Source: Farysia itapuensis | Taxonomy: Eukaryota; Basidiomycota; Ustilaginomycetes; Ustilaginales; Ustilaginaceae | NCBI GenBank assembly: GCA_023212645.1 | Contig: JALBYC010000016.1 | Span: forward strand, 1-64,000 | Reading direction: 5' to 3' | Length of the DNA stretch: 64,000 bases | Shown: in pieces, positions 9,908-19,421 of the stretch | Layout: each line of letters starts with the position of its first letter | Numbering within the stretch: the first letter of the stretch is position 1 | The notes under the pieces: model-generated | Told to the model about the DNA's origin: nothing | Database searches by the model: none | The model's input: only the letters and a program-made list of their open reading frames with translations | Position numbers and translations under genes: made by a program

Positions 9908-11884
9908 ATGGCCGCGATCTGTCCCACCTGTGGCGTGGCGGGCACGCTGAGCGACGCAAACTTTCCAAGCCCCCAGTCTTGCTCCATATGTGGGTATGTC
10001 TCACAAGACATCGAACTCTATTCACCTGAGAGCAGCCACGACCTCGGTTTCGGTCACGGTCGCAGCAGGACCTTCTCCAGCCAGCTTCCCATCCAGCTTC
10101 ACACAGGGCCAGTGACTCTCGAACAAAGTCGCAGGACTGTCTTCTATCAACGCAAGCCAGAAGTGGTCGCACGAGTCAAGCTTACACTCCAGCGACTGAA
10201 ATGTCCACACTTGCTCGAACAGGTCGACTACCTCTTTGACTGCGCCAGGACGGAATCATGGCGAGTCTTCGATAACCATAAGGCATCACAGCATACTTCT
10301 TCGTCATCGCCCAGAAATGCTGCGCAGGAGCATGCATCAACATCTTCGAGCGTGTATGACTTACCATCCCTCAGGGCATGCTACCGCCCTGTCCAGTGGG
10401 GTGAGCCATCCTTCAGTTTGGCTGCAGCTTGCTGCTTTGCTGTCTTGCGTAGAGAAGGCAAACTCGTCGACGTCTCGACTGTGGCTCATGCTGCTGATCT
10501 GCCCGTGCTCAGGGTCAAGTCTGCTACACGCAAGTTGGGCCGTCTTCTTGGACTGCAAGCTAGTGACATTCAGCTCTCCAATCCCGACACTTACATCCGA
10601 CCTTTTTTGGATTTCTTTTTCAAGCGTGCTACGAGTAGGAATATCTGTCACCCAGATCTGCGTAAATTCTTGCAGCGGTTTCTTGCAAAGTGCCCTCCAG
10701 CCCAATCAAGCCATGCGATTGACAGCCCGTACGAAGACTTTGTGCGTACAGGCTTGGAACTCTGTTCCTTCTGGTGGCCTCGACGTCCCTCTCTAGCTTG
10801 TGACCCCAGGCTTGCCGCATTTGCCATCGTCGTCCTTACGCTTGAAGCTCATGTCAAAGCTGCAGCGCCCCGTCACCAAATGTTTCTACTGTATTCGCAA
10901 GCCGCGCACAACAGTTCACCATTCGAAGCACCCATGGGTAGCGAAGGATCAGAAGCGATTCCTTCCAACAAAAGAAGCCTGCAGGCTTTGTGGGACAGAT
11001 ATAACGAGATAATCGTTGCGCTTGACCAAGCCGCTCAGCACCTACCGTGGTTAAACAGAAGCATACCACTCGCACCATCGACCTCGCGTGGCAGATCGGA
11101 CGGGGTCAAAGCTGCAAAACAAACGAGGATCAAGGGACAATCTGCACATCAAGATCTGCTAGCCAACCTCGTAGAAATCTTGCATTTCTGTGAGAGTGGA
11201 GGTTTAGAAAACAAACAACTTGTAAAGACCAGCATACCTCGCCGCCGACCGCTTCAAAATGCCAGAGACAAGCGCGAATCGGTCTGTTCAGAGGAGATCT
11301 GCCATCCCCTCGCCCGGCTCGATCAGTCTCTGAAAGCCTTGAAGGACGGTGTCTCAGGACAAGGACACCCTGCAGCAGGTGCAGAAATTTTGCCGATTAA
11401 TGCAGACGCAGCAACCTCTTCTGCTGTTCAAGAACGACCACAGCTGCTTCAGGAAACAGTCACGGGCCGCAGGATCTCCGATGAGCATTCTCTCGATCTT
11501 TTGTCCGACGACCAGATTGATGCATTGCTGTTCACGAGGGAAGAGCTGCAGTCCATCTTTCGTACCAGTCAGTCGGAGCGGGATGCGATCCTGGAAGCCA
11601 AGGTCGCAGCAGGCATCTGGGACCGCGACGATGCTGTGCCCTGCCATACCGATGCGTCACCGCCAGAGATGCCGAAGGAAGGACCTCCTGAGCAAGGAAC
11701 GAGGGCGGCAAAACGTCGACGCCTCAAAGATAGAACTAGCAGCAATGCTGTTGCGTCAGAGAAAAGAGCACTGCACTCTGATCACGTTTCTGATGCCGGT
11801 CAAGTAGCGACTGGAACGAACTTTGTAAGCTCGGTGTCTCTTGCAGAGCAACAAGCAGAGTCCGACTGGAGTTGTAGCGAGTGA
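9908..11884 (+). CDS. TFIIB/Brf-like factor with zinc ribbon and cyclin-type core
   Basis: The 658-residue protein begins with a zinc ribbon (C5, C8, C25, C28; CPTC ... CSIC), as in TFIIB and Brf1. Residues about 90-330 are helical and resemble two cyclin folds. A C-terminal acidic segment (DDQIDALLFTREELQ ... AAGIWDRDD) resembles the Brf-type block ending in an IW-containing helix. TFIIB-family proteins bridge promoter DNA, TBP and polymerase; Brf1 does this for Pol III. The core is divergent and the inter-repeat linker is rich in Ser, so it may be a Brf1 orthologue, a Brf2/Rrn7-like cousin or a lineage-specific paralogue. The ATG is preceded by a pyrimidine-rich leader. The C-terminus carries a basic patch (AAKRRR) that could be a nuclear localisation signal. 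Confidence 0.5.
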   Translation: MAAICPTCGVAGTLSDANFPSPQSCSICGYVSQDIELYSPESSHDLGFGHGRSRTFSSQLPIQLHTGPVTLEQSRRTVFYQRKPEVVARVKLTLQRLKCPHLLEQVDYLFDCARTESWRVFDNHKASQHTSSSSPRNAAQEHASTSSSVYDLPSLRACYRPVQWGEPSFSLAAACCFAVLRREGKLVDVSTVAHAADLPVLRVKSATRKLGRLLGLQASDIQLSNPDTYIRPFLDFFFKRATSRNICHPDLRKFLQRFLAKCPPAQSSHAIDSPYEDFVRTGLELCSFWWPRRPSLACDPRLAAFAIVVLTLEAHVKAAAPRHQMFLLYSQAAHNSSPFEAPMGSEGSEAIPSNKRSLQALWDRYNEIIVALDQAAQHLPWLNRSIPLAPSTSRGRSDGVKAAKQTRIKGQSAHQDLLANLVEILHFCESGGLENKQLVKTSIPRRRPLQNARDKRESVCSEEICHPLARLDQSLKALKDGVSGQGHPAAGAEILPINADAATSSAVQERPQLLQETVTGRRISDEHSLDLLSDDQIDALLFTREELQSIFRTSQSERDAILEAKVAAGIWDRDDAVPCHTDASPPEMPKEGPPEQGTRAAKRRRLKDRTSSNAVASEKRALHSDHVSDAGQVATGTNFVSSVSLAEQQAESDWSCSE

Positions 11885-12051
11885 CATGTTTGGGCAAACG
11901 TACGAGCAAGCAATGTTGATTGCGCAATGCGATAAACAAATACAAGTTATGAGGATGTCGGTACACTATGCAATGCTCTCAGCGTCCAGACTTGAAGTTG
12001 GGAAGCACACGTACGTTTCCTGCGACCCAGAGTGAGCCAAACGGGCTGTGT

Positions 12052-12526
12052 CTAGCATCCAAAGAGGGACTTGAGACTCGGAGGGAGACGGGAGCAGTAG
12101 CTAGGTTTGCCAGTGCTGCCACCAGTGTTGCTACCACCACCGTTGTTGCCACCGCCAAGGCCAAGGCCAGAGTTGGGCGCAGTGCACTTTCCGTTGACCA
12201 TAGCAAAGTCCGGCTTGGAGCTGCGCAGAAGGGTTAGTAAGGGCTTGGTCGCGTAATTCGCCGAAAAGGTGCACTTACACATCTACGCATGGCGTAACAT
12301 TTGGGTCCGAGGAGCAAGTGCTACCTCTGGTGTAGAAGCAGCCGCATTGGTTCCCACAGCAGGCTTTGCACACATTACCGCTGCACCCAACGGACGTCGA
12401 GCCGCAACAAACGTGAACACCCCCAGAGCAGCCGCCCCGACGAAGGAGGCTGGACTCAGGGTGAGGAGCGGAAATGACCAGGGTCACAAGGAGGAAAGCC
12501 GAAACGAGGATGGCGATGAAGCGCAT
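12052..12526 (-). CDS. Small secreted cysteine-rich protein, candidate effector
   Basis: There are two exons, 12279-12526 and 12052-12220, separated by a 58-nt intron with GTAAGT donor, TTACTAAC branch site and GCGCAG acceptor. Joined, they give 138 residues. The start MRFIAIL opens a signal peptide of about 20 residues (hydrophobic core, then VISAP). A dibasic LLRR near residue 30 is a likely Kex2 site. The mature part has 14 cysteines, including two CC pairs, and exon 2 has a glycine/asparagine-rich linker ending in FGC. Secretion, small size, an even number of cysteines and subtelomeric position fit the profile of smut effectors. No family was recognised and the role is inferred. A TATA-like box lies about 70 bp upstream of the ATG. 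Confidence 0.72.
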
Positions 12527-12592
12527 GATGATGCTAGACCTTGGTGCTGGAGTGGCGGGTTGGGCGGCTTCAGTCAAGGACAAAGGTGATGC

Positions 12593-12599
12593 TTTTATA
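12593..12599 (-). promoter_or_regulatory. TATA box of the secreted-protein gene
   Basis: TATAAAA on the minus strand, 66 bp upstream of the MRFIAIL start codon. Most housekeeping genes in the window lack a clear TATA, so this fits a regulated, inducible gene. Confidence 0.5.
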
Positions 12600-12604
12600 A
12601 CCAA

Positions 12605-13513
12605 AGGATTGCTTACGCTGTCATGGCAGTGATATCACTGCGATCTGCGACACCCCGCACTGAGATTTTTGGGTCTCGAATCTCGACGTGCGTCGAATTG
12701 CAAACTCGAATGTATGCGATAGCCACTTAGCCGAGAAGAAACCACTTTGCTTGTGCCTGGGAGTCGCCGAACACGTCATTGCCTTCCCGATCGTCACAGG
12801 CGCTCGGCCCCGGTTTCGGGATCCAGCTTCACGCGCGAGCACCTGCAGTAGTGACAGAATCGAGAATGCAGGACTGAAGCGAGCATGTAGGAATCGGGGG
12901 TCAATCGCGAGTTCGCAATTCACGATACAAGGCGCCCAAGCTTGTCATCCCTCTGTGTCTGCGTCAGTCACTCATGTCGAAATTATCGCGGAGACGCGCG
13001 CTTGACGAGGTGGTCATACACTCACAATGCGCCTGGTCAATGGACGGCACTTCTGTTCGCTGTATCCTTACATGTGTACTATTGCCGGAGGTCAGCAAGG
13101 TCGCTGAAATGGAGCCCGTTGCCCATAGAATTGGACAGCTTTTAGCTCGGTCTGTCCTACTGTGACATTGACAGCCCATAAACCATCTTCTCCGGCAATG
13201 AAGCGGCCATTCCCACTGTAACAACCCTTCTCTATGGCGCAAGTTAAGTACAGGTCTCTCTCCGACTTAGGGAGAATGCCGTCTTGGACAGGTTCCTCAA
13301 TGAATCCGACCAGCATCCGAAGGGAGCTGAGGGGCTGTTGTAGCACCACCGCCGCTAATCCCCATCGCGTCCTCTCACCGAGATGCTTTCAGCTCGCGGT
13401 TCTGTAAATCCTAGCGACTTTGTGAGGTCGTTGTATTGCAAGACTCGATGATCAGAGTGAATAAAGAGTAGTACAAAAGGAAGAAAGGAAGCAATGTGAT
13501 AGCGAAGGATCTG
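12605..13513. other. Gene-poor spacer with one unassigned frame
   Basis: There is no recognisable gene. A minus-strand frame at 13092-13349 has protein-like composition (LYLTCAIEKGC, then GLWAVNVTVGQ), with two cysteines eight residues apart. It lacks a signal peptide or credible start, and a TAG sits just upstream in the same frame. It may be a decayed small-protein gene. The rest shows nothing. Confidence 0.3.
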
Positions 13514-14017
13514 TCAGAGAGTGCCCTCAGCGCGCGTGATGCGAATGTCTTGCGGTCCTGCTGCGATCGAGATGACAGAGTTGGCTCGATATTGAGTCAG
13601 TGCAAGAGCAACGCTTGTACTCGTATATTTTGCTGTTGACGGTCCGACGAGCTTCTTCAAAGTCTTGTACGTCTTGGCGGTCACTCTCTCTATCATGCCA
13701 CCTGCTGAGAAGATCAGGAGATGAACCTGGTCAGACAGATGGCGATATTTTGCGAGTTTGGCCTGAGCTGCTTCGGCGAGAGTAGCGAAATTGGGAGATT
13801 TGGCGAATTCCTTGCCCAAGGCGACGATCTGAATATCGTAGAAGCATCTAGTATTGTTGATGGTGATGGCGGATTTGCCGCGCAAACATGAATCTTGTCG
13901 ATAGCTGGGAGCTGTGGCATCGAGCAGAGGCTCGAATTCGGCGTTGAGGACAGGCACGGTTGGAAGAGCATAGACGAAAGCTCGCACCACGCGGTTGTGG
14001 CGTTCGATCCATGTCAA
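13514..14017 (-). pseudogene. Remnant of non-LTR retrotransposon endonuclease-like C-terminus
   Basis: A 167-codon frame contains an ERHNRVVRAF segment, then RQDSCLRG, FYDIQIVA, and a distal KLAKYRHLSDQVHLLIFSAGG block followed by a KTLKKL helix. This order (RH-N helix, R-x-D, hydrophobic D-x-x-I/V strand, then a K-Y helix and a small-residue-rich strand) resembles the restriction-like endonuclease end of R2/CRE/Dong-type elements. No reverse transcriptase is joined to it, and upstream frames are broken, so it is a relic. The assignment rests on pattern only. Confidence 0.4.
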
Positions 14018-14599
14018 ACACCATACCTATGTTCCTGGTGAGCTTCAGACATCTGAGCAAGTGTATTGCTTGCTTGGAGTCTGCTTGTGCTGCTCGGACA
14101 CACCTCTTCCGAGGCGCAAAACTGCAAGGTCGAGCCGCATTGCGCACATCAGATACCAAAACAATAACCTGTCGATAAACTTTCGTCTGTCCTGCTCTAC
14201 AATTCCTGAAGTCCACGTCGTGCAGATCCAAGTCGTGGAGCGACTTATCCGGGGGTACCGCTGCATTCTTGGCTGAGACCTTTACAGAACGCGTGAGTAC
14301 CTTATCGATCTCAGCCGTTTGGTTCAACACGATTTCGTCGTCCATTCCTTTGATGTGCATTCCTCAGGCACCATGTGGTATCGTCCCCTCCAAAGTTCTG
14401 GAAGGCGTCTTTCAGGATGTCAATCACTCTGTCGACGTCTGCATCCAAATCAGTGACGAGGATGCAGACTACGTGGACACCATAATGACGATGTCGAATC
14501 GACAGACTGCCAGGTCGTTGTAATGGCTTCATTCTTACCAGCCGGGTGTTGTGCTTCGTACTTCGTTCTTACCAGCTGGCCGTTGTGCTTCGCACTAAT
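14018..14599. other. Degenerate spacer between two transposon relics
   Basis: Short frames on both strands, none recognised. A minus-strand stretch at about 14311-14530 reads like a former protein (VDRVIDILKDAF) but has no family signature. At 14535-14590 a segment of about 30 bp (cttaccagc ... gttgtgcttcg) occurs twice in tandem with mismatches. Confidence 0.4.
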
Positions 14600-17240
14600 T
14601 TATTCCAGTCGTACTCCGCTTTGTCTTGACATTACCCACTTGGCAGGGATAGTGTGGAATCCACGAGGCAGGTCGACAATGTCTTTGCTTCTTCCAAAAA
14701 TTTGAACTCTGCACATATGGCGGCTTCCCAGTCCAGCGAGTGCGGCGAGTCTCGCGTCTGGCGGATGCTAGTCGAATTCTCGTCCGTGGATGAGACCATG
14801 TCATCGGCCACTATGACGCGCGTGTCTTGTTCTAGTCGGACACATAGACCGGTCAATGATGTTGGCGACGTTGATGTCCGGATTAGCGGGTCCTCCACTG
14901 TCGGGTATAGCGATGCCCGAGATCTCTTCCTCAGATGGACTGTGCTCTAGACCAGTCAACTAAGAAGACCAAGTCTCGGAGAAGTCCGAGACATCGGACG
15001 ATAGTGTTGCGGCTGCTAATTAGTCGTTCACGTCGAGTTCGTCGAATATATCCGAACTGTTGACGATGTCGATGCCAGTCTGTTGAGCCTTACTGCGCTT
15101 GTGGTTTCGCTTGCTGTTGAGGTTAAAGTCGCCAGCGATTCACACGTTGCGGATGATGTACAGCTTGTATCTGTCCGCTGCGTGCAGGCAGCTGTACGCG
15201 TATTGACTAACACTATCTATACCGACGGTGATGCATTCATTAGCTCTGTCATCGAGCCTTTTCGTGCGGGGATTACCGCCTGTACCTAGCCGTGCCTTGG
15301 CGCCGAAGCACTTTACCATACGCATGTCGAGTTCCTTTCCGTACAGAAGCTTGTAAGGTATGTCCTGAGCTCCATTGCTGAACGTCCTGTATTTTGACTG
15401 CAGCGTGTCTGGCCGCTTCAGTCCAGATCTCTGGAGGAGTCTGGCTGTACTTGATCATCTTTCTGACGAAGTCCATGAGAGCGCGACTGACTCGTTCCGC
15501 GAATTCATTCTGCTGCGGATTGTAAGAAGCTGTAAACCTGTCTCTCGATGCCTTCCTCGAGCTTGGCGACAAAGCGATCAGACGAAATCCCGCTTCTGTG
15601 TTCTGAACGAAAAGCTACTTGATACCGGCCAAAGATGCCCTTGATATGCGTCATCCACCTTTCGGTGATGTAGGCGTGGAGAGGTAGTGCAAAGCTTCAC
15701 AGGTAGCGGCTGTGAACGTTGGTGATCGTCATCACGCACGATGCCCCTCCTAAGCTTCTGACTTGCATCGGTCCCATAAGGTCAAGATCGAGGCAGTGCG
15801 GGGGCCAATTTCATGCCCCAGTACCGAAAGACGGCTGAGCGTGTTTGGTCGCCTTGCATGCATCACAAGCAAGCGTAGCTGTGCGGGAGGGGGGTGCTGA
15901 TTGTTTCAATGGCAAAGTCCTTGAAGGTTTCCCGCGCTGGCATGGCCCAGCCGTTGGTGCCAGAGCAGCCAAACTTCCAGGGAAGCCAAACTTCCAGGGC
16001 AGCCAAACTTCCAGGGCAGCCAAACTTCCAGAGCAGCCAAACTTCCAGAGCAGCCAAACTTCCAGAGCAGCCAAACTTCCACGCTTCGGATGCGGAGTAC
16101 GAAGAATCGCCGCGGGCCGCAGCTGCCAGGCCTCCGCGTGGTGCAGGCATGTCGACGGTGTCCAGGAAGATTCGCCCCAGTCGGTAGACTCGCTCGGCGA
16201 TCAACTTGCGGCGGCGTCCTGAGCCTTGATAGGATCTTTCCTTTGACAATTTCGTGACCGTTGTTTGCTGCGCGAGTAGCTCTGAGAGAGCACATCTTGT
16301 CGTTACCTGTCTCAAGCAGGATGACACTGGTGAGCTTGGAAGTGATGATTAACCCTTGAACCAGTAGAGACATAGGCACATCGCCATGGACCTCGTAAGA
16401 CAAGGGTGGTTCCGCCACCATATATATCTGGCCGGGTCCCATTCGTACGGGTCCCATTCGTAAGTTGGTCGAAACAGACATGACCTTGCACACGTGACTG
16501 TCGTCGCCGGTGCCCCATAGCCATCAATGATCCTCGAAGTGAGCAGCTGTGTCGATCGACACCAGAGCTAGAAAGTCTGACTGAGTGTGACTAGCCTGGC
16601 CGACTTGCCCGCGGCCACCATTTTTGCTGCCGTTGACTGTCATACACTCCTGTCGGATGTGCCTCAGAGCTTGGCAGTTGCAGCGTAAACTGCGCGGCGA
16701 GCAGGGGGTTTCGGACATCATCGAGGACGTTGGTCAAGAACAGAGCTCCCTCTTGTTGAAAGTCGGACGTTGTCATGATAATCCCAAGGTTTCCGGTTGC
16801 TCTTGCAGTCCATTCATAGAGCCTTGCGACTTCGGGTTCCAAGTCAGCCGGATTGGAGGAGTCGTCGTTTAGATCATCATAAGCATTCTCGAAAGGCGCG
16901 GTATAATGACAAAGGCAGCCCTGAGCACCTGCTATGAGTGGAGCCAGCGGCAAGGCTGCATCGAATTTCTATGACTGACTCGCTACTGCTTCTCTCGACG
17001 TTGGCGATGTACTGATTTACCGAGCCAAATTGGGTAACATTGAGTGTGTCCCTTGTCAGCTAGATGACTTGCAGACAAAGTCCACGCCCACAACGGGATC
17101 GGATAACCTTCCAAATCTCGTAGGCGGACTTGCTTACGCCAATGATGTTCTTGAATTGAACGCTGACACGTCCGAGCAGAGTTGGGCCTCATCAGTCCAT
17201 CACAAGTTTGTTCTAAAACTTGATCCTGGCGTCGTCGCAA
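14600..17240 (-). mobile_element. Degenerate Ty1/copia retrotransposon
   Basis: Read on the minus strand, copia domains appear in order but in shifting, broken frames. First is a gag-like segment at 16.6-17.2 kb (ARLYEWTARATGN ... GALFLTNVLDDV). A protease-to-LSV region follows at 16.2-16.5 kb (LLVQGLIITSKL). The GAG-pre-integrase motif is near 15.83-15.95 kb (LWHQRLGHASAGNL, then CDAC). The integrase core lies at 15.3-15.6 kb (YNPQQNEFAERVSRAL ... IWTEAARHA). Its end is near 15.15-15.3 kb (KRLDDRANECITVGID), and the start of the reverse transcriptase is at 14.63-14.75 kb (LDWEAAICAEFKFLEE). The polymerase is cut off and no LTR pair was found. The frames carry many stops, so the element is dead. 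Confidence 0.75.
15964..16080. repeat. 17-bp minisatellite inside the copia relic
   Basis: Seven near-identical copies of a 17-bp unit (agcagccaaacttccag and ggcagccaaacttccag variants), the last truncated. It sits between the protease and GAG-pre-integrase regions of the element. Because 17 is not a multiple of three, the array is read in all frames and would disrupt the polyprotein. Confidence 0.92.
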
Positions 17241-18350
17241 TCATTGTCGTCTTGATTGCCGTCAATAGCACGCCAGATGAGTGGAGAGAATGCCATGATT
17301 GTACAGGGATACACGCTTCGGCCACTGATGAAAGTCACTGCCCCTTTGCAGAGGGGCCCGGGCTTGTGCGCCGGTTACCGACGATAGGTGTGACATGTCC
17401 TGATACACCTGTTGCGTGCCGGGGACTGCAATCTACTCGGCTCTTGAATCCACTCAGGGCCTTTCCATTTGATTTACGGACTCCGCTCCTCGCCAAGGAC
17501 CTTGACAGTGATTGTCGACTGAAGTGGAGGTAACTTTAGACAGGACCAGGAAAGGACTTGGAGCGCAAAGTCATGCTGCTCTTACCAGCAGAGGTGATAG
17601 GATGAGCTAGGCCGTATTTTGGATGAGTGTTCTTGTGCATCCTAAAGAAGACCTTGAAAAGACTTTCGGGTCTGGGTCTTATGATATGTTGCCTTGACGG
17701 CAATAGCCCCCATGAGCGGAAACTAGACTCAATTGCAACAGCTATAACGCCCTGAGGTATCGTTCCGCAATATCGACGTCCTTCCATTGTACAGGGAAAG
17801 AAGGAAAGAAGAGTGAGATAAGGAACAAAAGCGGCGCGTCCGTGCACGTGATTTCATCCCCCCATCTCTCTGACTTCCATGACGGCGGTTCTGTCGGAAA
17901 AGTTGGCAATAACTGCAAAACTCGAAGTTGTATGGGGATGAAGGGTATCAAAGAGGAAAGGCAAGCAAGGCAGGTTGATTGCTGGTCAAAGGATGCCCTC
18001 GACGTGACTTGTGAATCAAATAGGATGATCGCGACTTCCAAACCTTAAGCGACGTGTCGAATATCCAGGTTTCCTCATCCACTTCAGATCGCAACTATGA
18101 CAGCTCTTCTGCTTCTTCACTCGAGACCGTGCAACGCTCTGATTGCCTTCCTTGCCAAAACAGTCCCTTGAGTAATTGCAGCACGGCACCGCCACAACAG
18201 AGCGCCATGCTTTTCTTGCTCTGACGATCGCGCTCAGCCCTGCTTAAAATTCTTTAGCCATAGATACCGAACGATGACGTGTGTCGCAGAACTGAGCGGA
18301 CAAGCACCGGTGCGGGACTAAAGCTGGAAGAGCACAAACAATTAACGGAC
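17241..18350. other. Spacer without a recognisable gene
   Basis: About 1.1 kb between the copia relic and the long tandem repeat. Open frames are short and none has a recognisable motif. A matching LTR for the copia element was looked for here and not found by eye. Confidence 0.55.
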
Positions 18351-18357
18351 AGCTAGA

Positions 18358-18745
18358 CAGACTACGGCGCTGGATGCCAAGGGTTGTCATACTTTTCTAG
18401 CGTGGGAGTGGACTGGATAAACATCTGTCTCTAGCAAGCATGGTCTTGTCTCTATACGTGTTGCACGCTANNGTCATACTTTTCTAGCGTGGGAGTGGAC
18501 TGGATAAACATCTGTCTCTAGCAAGCATGGTCTTGTCTCTATACGTGTTGCACGCTAGCCTCTGGGCACGATGCTCAGCATCGCCTGCGTTAGACAGACT
18601 ACGACGCTGGATGCCAAGGGTTGTCATACTTTTCTAGCGTGGGAGTGGACTGGATAAACATCTGTCTCTAGCAAGCATGGTCTTGTCTCTATACGTGTTG
18701 AACGCTAGCCTCTGGGCACAATGCCTTGATGCTGGTCTGGATTAG
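18358..18745. repeat. Long tandem repeat (about 150-bp period) with a gap
   Basis: The block starting ctacggcgctggatgccaag and containing gtcatacttttctagcgtgg is present at 18358 and again at 18598. An apparent extra copy of part of it, 18473-18557, sits after the NN gap. The distance between equivalent points is 150 bp for the last two copies but 87 bp across the gap. The 85 bp before the gap (18386-18470) repeat exactly after it, so the middle copy is probably an assembly duplication (see findings). The function is unknown; there is no open frame. Confidence 0.85.
18471..18472. other. Assembly gap (NN)
   Basis: Two N bases inside the tandem repeat. The flanks are an exact 85-bp duplication. 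Confidence 0.98.
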
Positions 18746-19063
18746 TTGTGGGCGGAAGTCCTATGTGTGACGGCGAGGAAAACAAGCACGTACGACAGGA
18801 GCTCAGACAGTGGGAGAGAGGATGCGATTGCTGGATGAGGGAACTAGTGCGGACTACGGGTGGCGCGTGCTATATATGGGGACCCACCCGGGCGCTATAT
18901 GAAGCCCGGGTGGTTGCACGCGTCGGAACCGGAGCGCGTTCCGGCGCCCGCGGTGACACTATGTCATTCTGGATCGCCTGTTCTGGAGCTGTTGTCTGGT
19001 CGTCAGAAAGTACAAAAGGGGGGGGGTTTCGCAAAGTTCCCTTCTCCTCCTCTCCCAGCAACA

Positions 19064-19350
19064 CTTCAAGACTTCAAGCAACTCCTCCTCTTCTCTCAGC
19101 AAGACTTCAAGACTTCAAGCAACTCGTCCTCTTCTCTCAGCAAGGCTTCAAGACTTCAAGCAACTCCTCCTCTTCTCTCAGCAAGACTTCAAGACTTCAA
19201 GCAACTCGTCCTCTTCTCTCAGCAAGGCTTCAAGACTTCAAGCAACTCCTCCTCTTCTCTCAGCAAGACTTCAAGACTTCAAGCAACTCGTCCTCTTCTC
19301 TCAGCAAGACTTCAAGACTTCAAGCAACTCGTCCTCTTCTCTCAGCAAGA
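19064..19350. repeat. 41-bp minisatellite upstream of the recombinase gene
   Basis: Seven tandem copies of a 41-bp unit (cttcaagacttcaagcaact followed by cctcctcttctctcagcaag or its cgtcc variant). The cct and cgt variants alternate in the first six copies, suggesting growth by an 82-bp double unit. The array ends 71 bp before the ATG at 19422, so it probably lies in the promoter or 5' leader. Each unit contains a pyrimidine tract ending in CAG, like a splice acceptor. Confidence 0.93.
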
Positions 19351-19421
19351 CTTCAAGCAACCCAAGATCCAAACCCCCTTCTGCAGTCCAGAATCCATCC
19401 TTCTTGTAACAAAATATCGAT

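Noticed and set aside
14600..17600. Flanking LTRs for the copia relic
   Set aside because: No matching direct repeats could be found by eye around either end.
18358..19350. CRISPR-like arrangement of direct repeats
   Set aside because: The units are head to tail without unique spacers, and the genome is eukaryotic.
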